Source of the DNA: Bacteroidia bacterium
Lineage (GTDB): Bacteria; Bacteroidota; Bacteroidia; Bacteroidales; BM523
Reading direction: 5' to 3'
Length of the DNA stretch: 15,279 nucleotides
NCBI GenBank assembly: GCA_016209245.1
Contig: JACQWN010000150.1
Coordinates: 9,786-25,064, forward strand
Each line of letters begins with the position of its first letter. Positions within the stretch are counted from its first letter, which is position 1. The translations under genes were made by a program, and so were the position numbers. This document shows, piece after piece, positions 13,681-15,279 of this stretch. Below the pieces are notes generated by a model. It saw only the letters and a program-made list of their open reading frames with translations, had not been told where the DNA came from and did not search any database.

Positions 13681-13806
13681 AACGTCCATACCTAAATAGC
13701 TACAATTATAATATTGAAATAAAATCTGATAAGTTAAGTTGTTATTTTTTAGTAGAAAATAATTCGAAAGTCTGGCAACCAATTAATGTATTGATTCGTC
13801 TATATT

Positions 13807-13900
13807 TTATAATGAATGAAAATATATTTGCAAAAAAATATCAACTAATATCGCGAAGCAAATATCCATAAATATCTGATATTAATAGATATTTGTTGAT
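13807..13900 (+). repeat. ATATC/GATAT dyad repeat, copy 3, truncated
   Basis: This copy keeps the left flank (changed to TATATTTGCAAAA) and the dyad core with one gatattaata and one gatatttgtt unit, then stops at TTGAT. The right-hand promoter box and the GGGTATATTTAAC tail are missing. The changed left flank creates TATATTTG (13823-13830), a new TAnnTTTG match facing the gene at 13928. Confidence 0.88.
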
Positions 13901-13927
13901 AATATAAAAATTATAAAATTATTTACT

Positions 13928-15169
13928 ATGAAAACATTTTTAACGATTATTTTGGGCTTTCTTTGCATTTATCTTTATGCTTATAACTGGACTTTATATG
14001 GCCCATCAGGAGTACATGCAAATAATATTCTTTTTGGCGCCGGGAGCCATTCTTATAGTGTTATATGTACGAATACCGGAATTTGCGTGAATGATTGTCC
14101 CTGCGGAGGATGGAATACATATACATTAGGATTGCCTGTCTGGGAAGCGGCTCCGCATGACACAAGCCATATTTTGCTTGTTGCAGGAAACGGAAGCTAT
14201 TCCGATGGAATTTACAACTTTGATATTATTTCTCATACTTTTAATATAATACAGTATTGCTATATTCCTACCCTAATAAGGCTTTGTACAGTAAATAATC
14301 TGTATTATGCAGGAACCCGCTATAACTCGTTATTGTATTCTACCGATGGTATTACCTGGGATACTGTTCCCTATTTTTCGGATAAAGCATGTGCAGCGCT
14401 CGATTACTATGAACAGCATCTGGTAGCCATTCAGGAAAATAACCTGTTTGCAACATATTTTTCCAGCGATAGTGGTCAAAGTTGGGCACAGTCGTTATCA
14501 AACATACTGCTTCATGATATTGCTTTTCATCCGTCAGGTTTGTTGTACGGTGTTTTTACCGGGTTTTCAAATTCCTCAGGTCTTTATTTATCTGCTGATT
14601 ATGGAGAAACATGGAATATTGTGCAATGGTCGGATCAAATGAATACTGTAGGTTTTGATGTTGCCGGAAATATTTTTGCGGGCTGGCATAGTTCAACCAT
14701 TGAAAGCCCGGGTGTCGCTGTTTATGATACAATCAGTCAAAACTTTAATTTTATCTCTGAAGGATTGCCCAATAAAAACATTCACAAATTCAAGATAAAT
14801 CCGTTATTGAGCAATGCTACAATCTTTACATGCACCGATACCGGTGTTTATTATTGCAACGACTATTTGACAAATAATACGGAAATAATAGCCACTTCCG
14901 GACAAATTAAAATTTATCCAAATGTGTTCAATGATAATGGTTTTTATGTATCAGTTAATTCTGATGCAAAAGCATGTAATGTGCGGCTTTCCCTTTATGA
15001 TTTTTCCGGCAGACTTCTGGAGCAACAAGAAGAAAAATTTGATGGAAACAGCATTTTTATTGAACATTTTAACGCCAGCGATTTGAAGCAAGGGTTGTAT
15101 TTTCTGGTTGTTGATATTGATAATGCAAGTCAGATTTTTAAATTGGTTAAAATATGCGCCCGGTCTTGA
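13928..15169 (+). CDS. Asp-box repeat surface protein with T9SS sorting domain
   Basis: The 413-residue protein starts with a signal peptide (MKTFLTIILGFLCIYLYA). The body contains three Asp-box (BNR-like) motifs of the form S.D.G.(T/S)W at 138-144, 180-186 and 222-229 (the last with one extra residue), typical of beta-propellers of the sortilin or sialidase type. Such motifs mark blade turns and do not by themselves show enzyme activity; no sialidase active site was recognised. Residues about 325-410 form a type A T9SS sorting domain (IKIYPNVF; LSLYDFSGRLLEQQ; LKQGLYFLVV; FKLVKI). It is probably a secreted or surface-bound binding or structural protein. It stands alone, just downstream of truncated repeat copy 3, in an AT-rich leader without a Shine-Dalgarno site. 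Confidence 0.88.
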   Translation: MKTFLTIILGFLCIYLYAYNWTLYGPSGVHANNILFGAGSHSYSVICTNTGICVNDCPCGGWNTYTLGLPVWEAAPHDTSHILLVAGNGSYSDGIYNFDIISHTFNIIQYCYIPTLIRLCTVNNLYYAGTRYNSLLYSTDGITWDTVPYFSDKACAALDYYEQHLVAIQENNLFATYFSSDSGQSWAQSLSNILLHDIAFHPSGLLYGVFTGFSNSSGLYLSADYGETWNIVQWSDQMNTVGFDVAGNIFAGWHSSTIESPGVAVYDTISQNFNFISEGLPNKNIHKFKINPLLSNATIFTCTDTGVYYCNDYLTNNTEIIATSGQIKIYPNVFNDNGFYVSVNSDAKACNVRLSLYDFSGRLLEQQEEKFDGNSIFIEHFNASDLKQGLYFLVVDIDNASQIFKLVKICARS

Positions 15170-15279
15170 ATAATCATGTCCCTTTAATTTGTGTGTCTGA
15201 CGGTTGTGTATTTAGGTGTTGTATTTCATTATGCTATATGTTTCATATATTAATTATTTTATTTTTTATTTTTAAATTT

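Noticed and set aside
13585..13782. Minus-strand 65-codon frame
   Set aside because: It lies across the hairpin element and AT-rich spacer and its sequence is explained by the repeat.
15170..15279. Possible gene or terminator at the right edge
   Set aside because: These 110 bases are AT-rich with no open frame of note and no clear hairpin.

Overview
The window comes from an AT-rich member of the Bacteroidota. Four signs agree: several secreted proteins end in type A sorting domains of the type IX secretion system (T9SS); there is a TonB-dependent outer-membrane receptor; start regions lack clear Shine-Dalgarno sequences; and many upstream regions carry the Bacteroidota -7 promoter element TAnnTTTG. 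The region is accessory in character, with real genes mixed with decayed gene pieces and several families of short dispersed repeats.

Layout. 1-1064 (-): 5' part of a membrane sensor (dCache, then the start of HAMP), preceded by a lipoprotein-like M3-type zinc metallopeptidase (1082-3085, -). 3109-3285: first copy of an ATATC/GATAT repeat. 3305-4622 (-): a MNT/AbiEii-like nucleotidyltransferase followed by PlsY of phospholipid synthesis. 4769-5927 (-): a broken T9SS cargo gene. 6014-7072 (-): a secreted SGNH-hydrolase-like T9SS cargo protein. 7285-7491 (+): a small antitoxin-like protein without a toxin. 7661-8470 (+): a short beta-propeller-repeat T9SS protein with an in-frame palindromic repeat. 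8493-8651 (-): the tail of another lost T9SS protein. 8680-8834: second ATATC repeat, then PhoH ATPase (9072-10028, +).

10029-10461 lies between convergent genes. It holds two kinds of 8-base tandem repeat and a 150-base hairpin element inserted exactly inside one array. 10462-13431 (-) reads as a nickel-type metal uptake locus: a truncated nikR fragment, a TonB-dependent receptor, and a periplasmic DUF4198 (NikM-like) protein. A strong dyad lies in front of the receptor gene and a long inverted repeat lies behind it. 13520-13680 is a second copy of the hairpin element and 13807-13900 a third ATATC repeat. 13928-15169 (+) is an Asp-box T9SS cargo protein.

The best candidates for something undescribed are: (1) the ATATC/GATAT element, made of phased 10-base units and carrying a consensus promoter (TTTG, 19 bases, TATTTTTG) that faces outward in two copies; (2) the nikR remnant with the dyad beside it; and (3) the hairpin element whose ends can be defined to the base because it interrupts an octamer array. 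No CRISPR array, tRNA, rRNA or transposase gene was seen.
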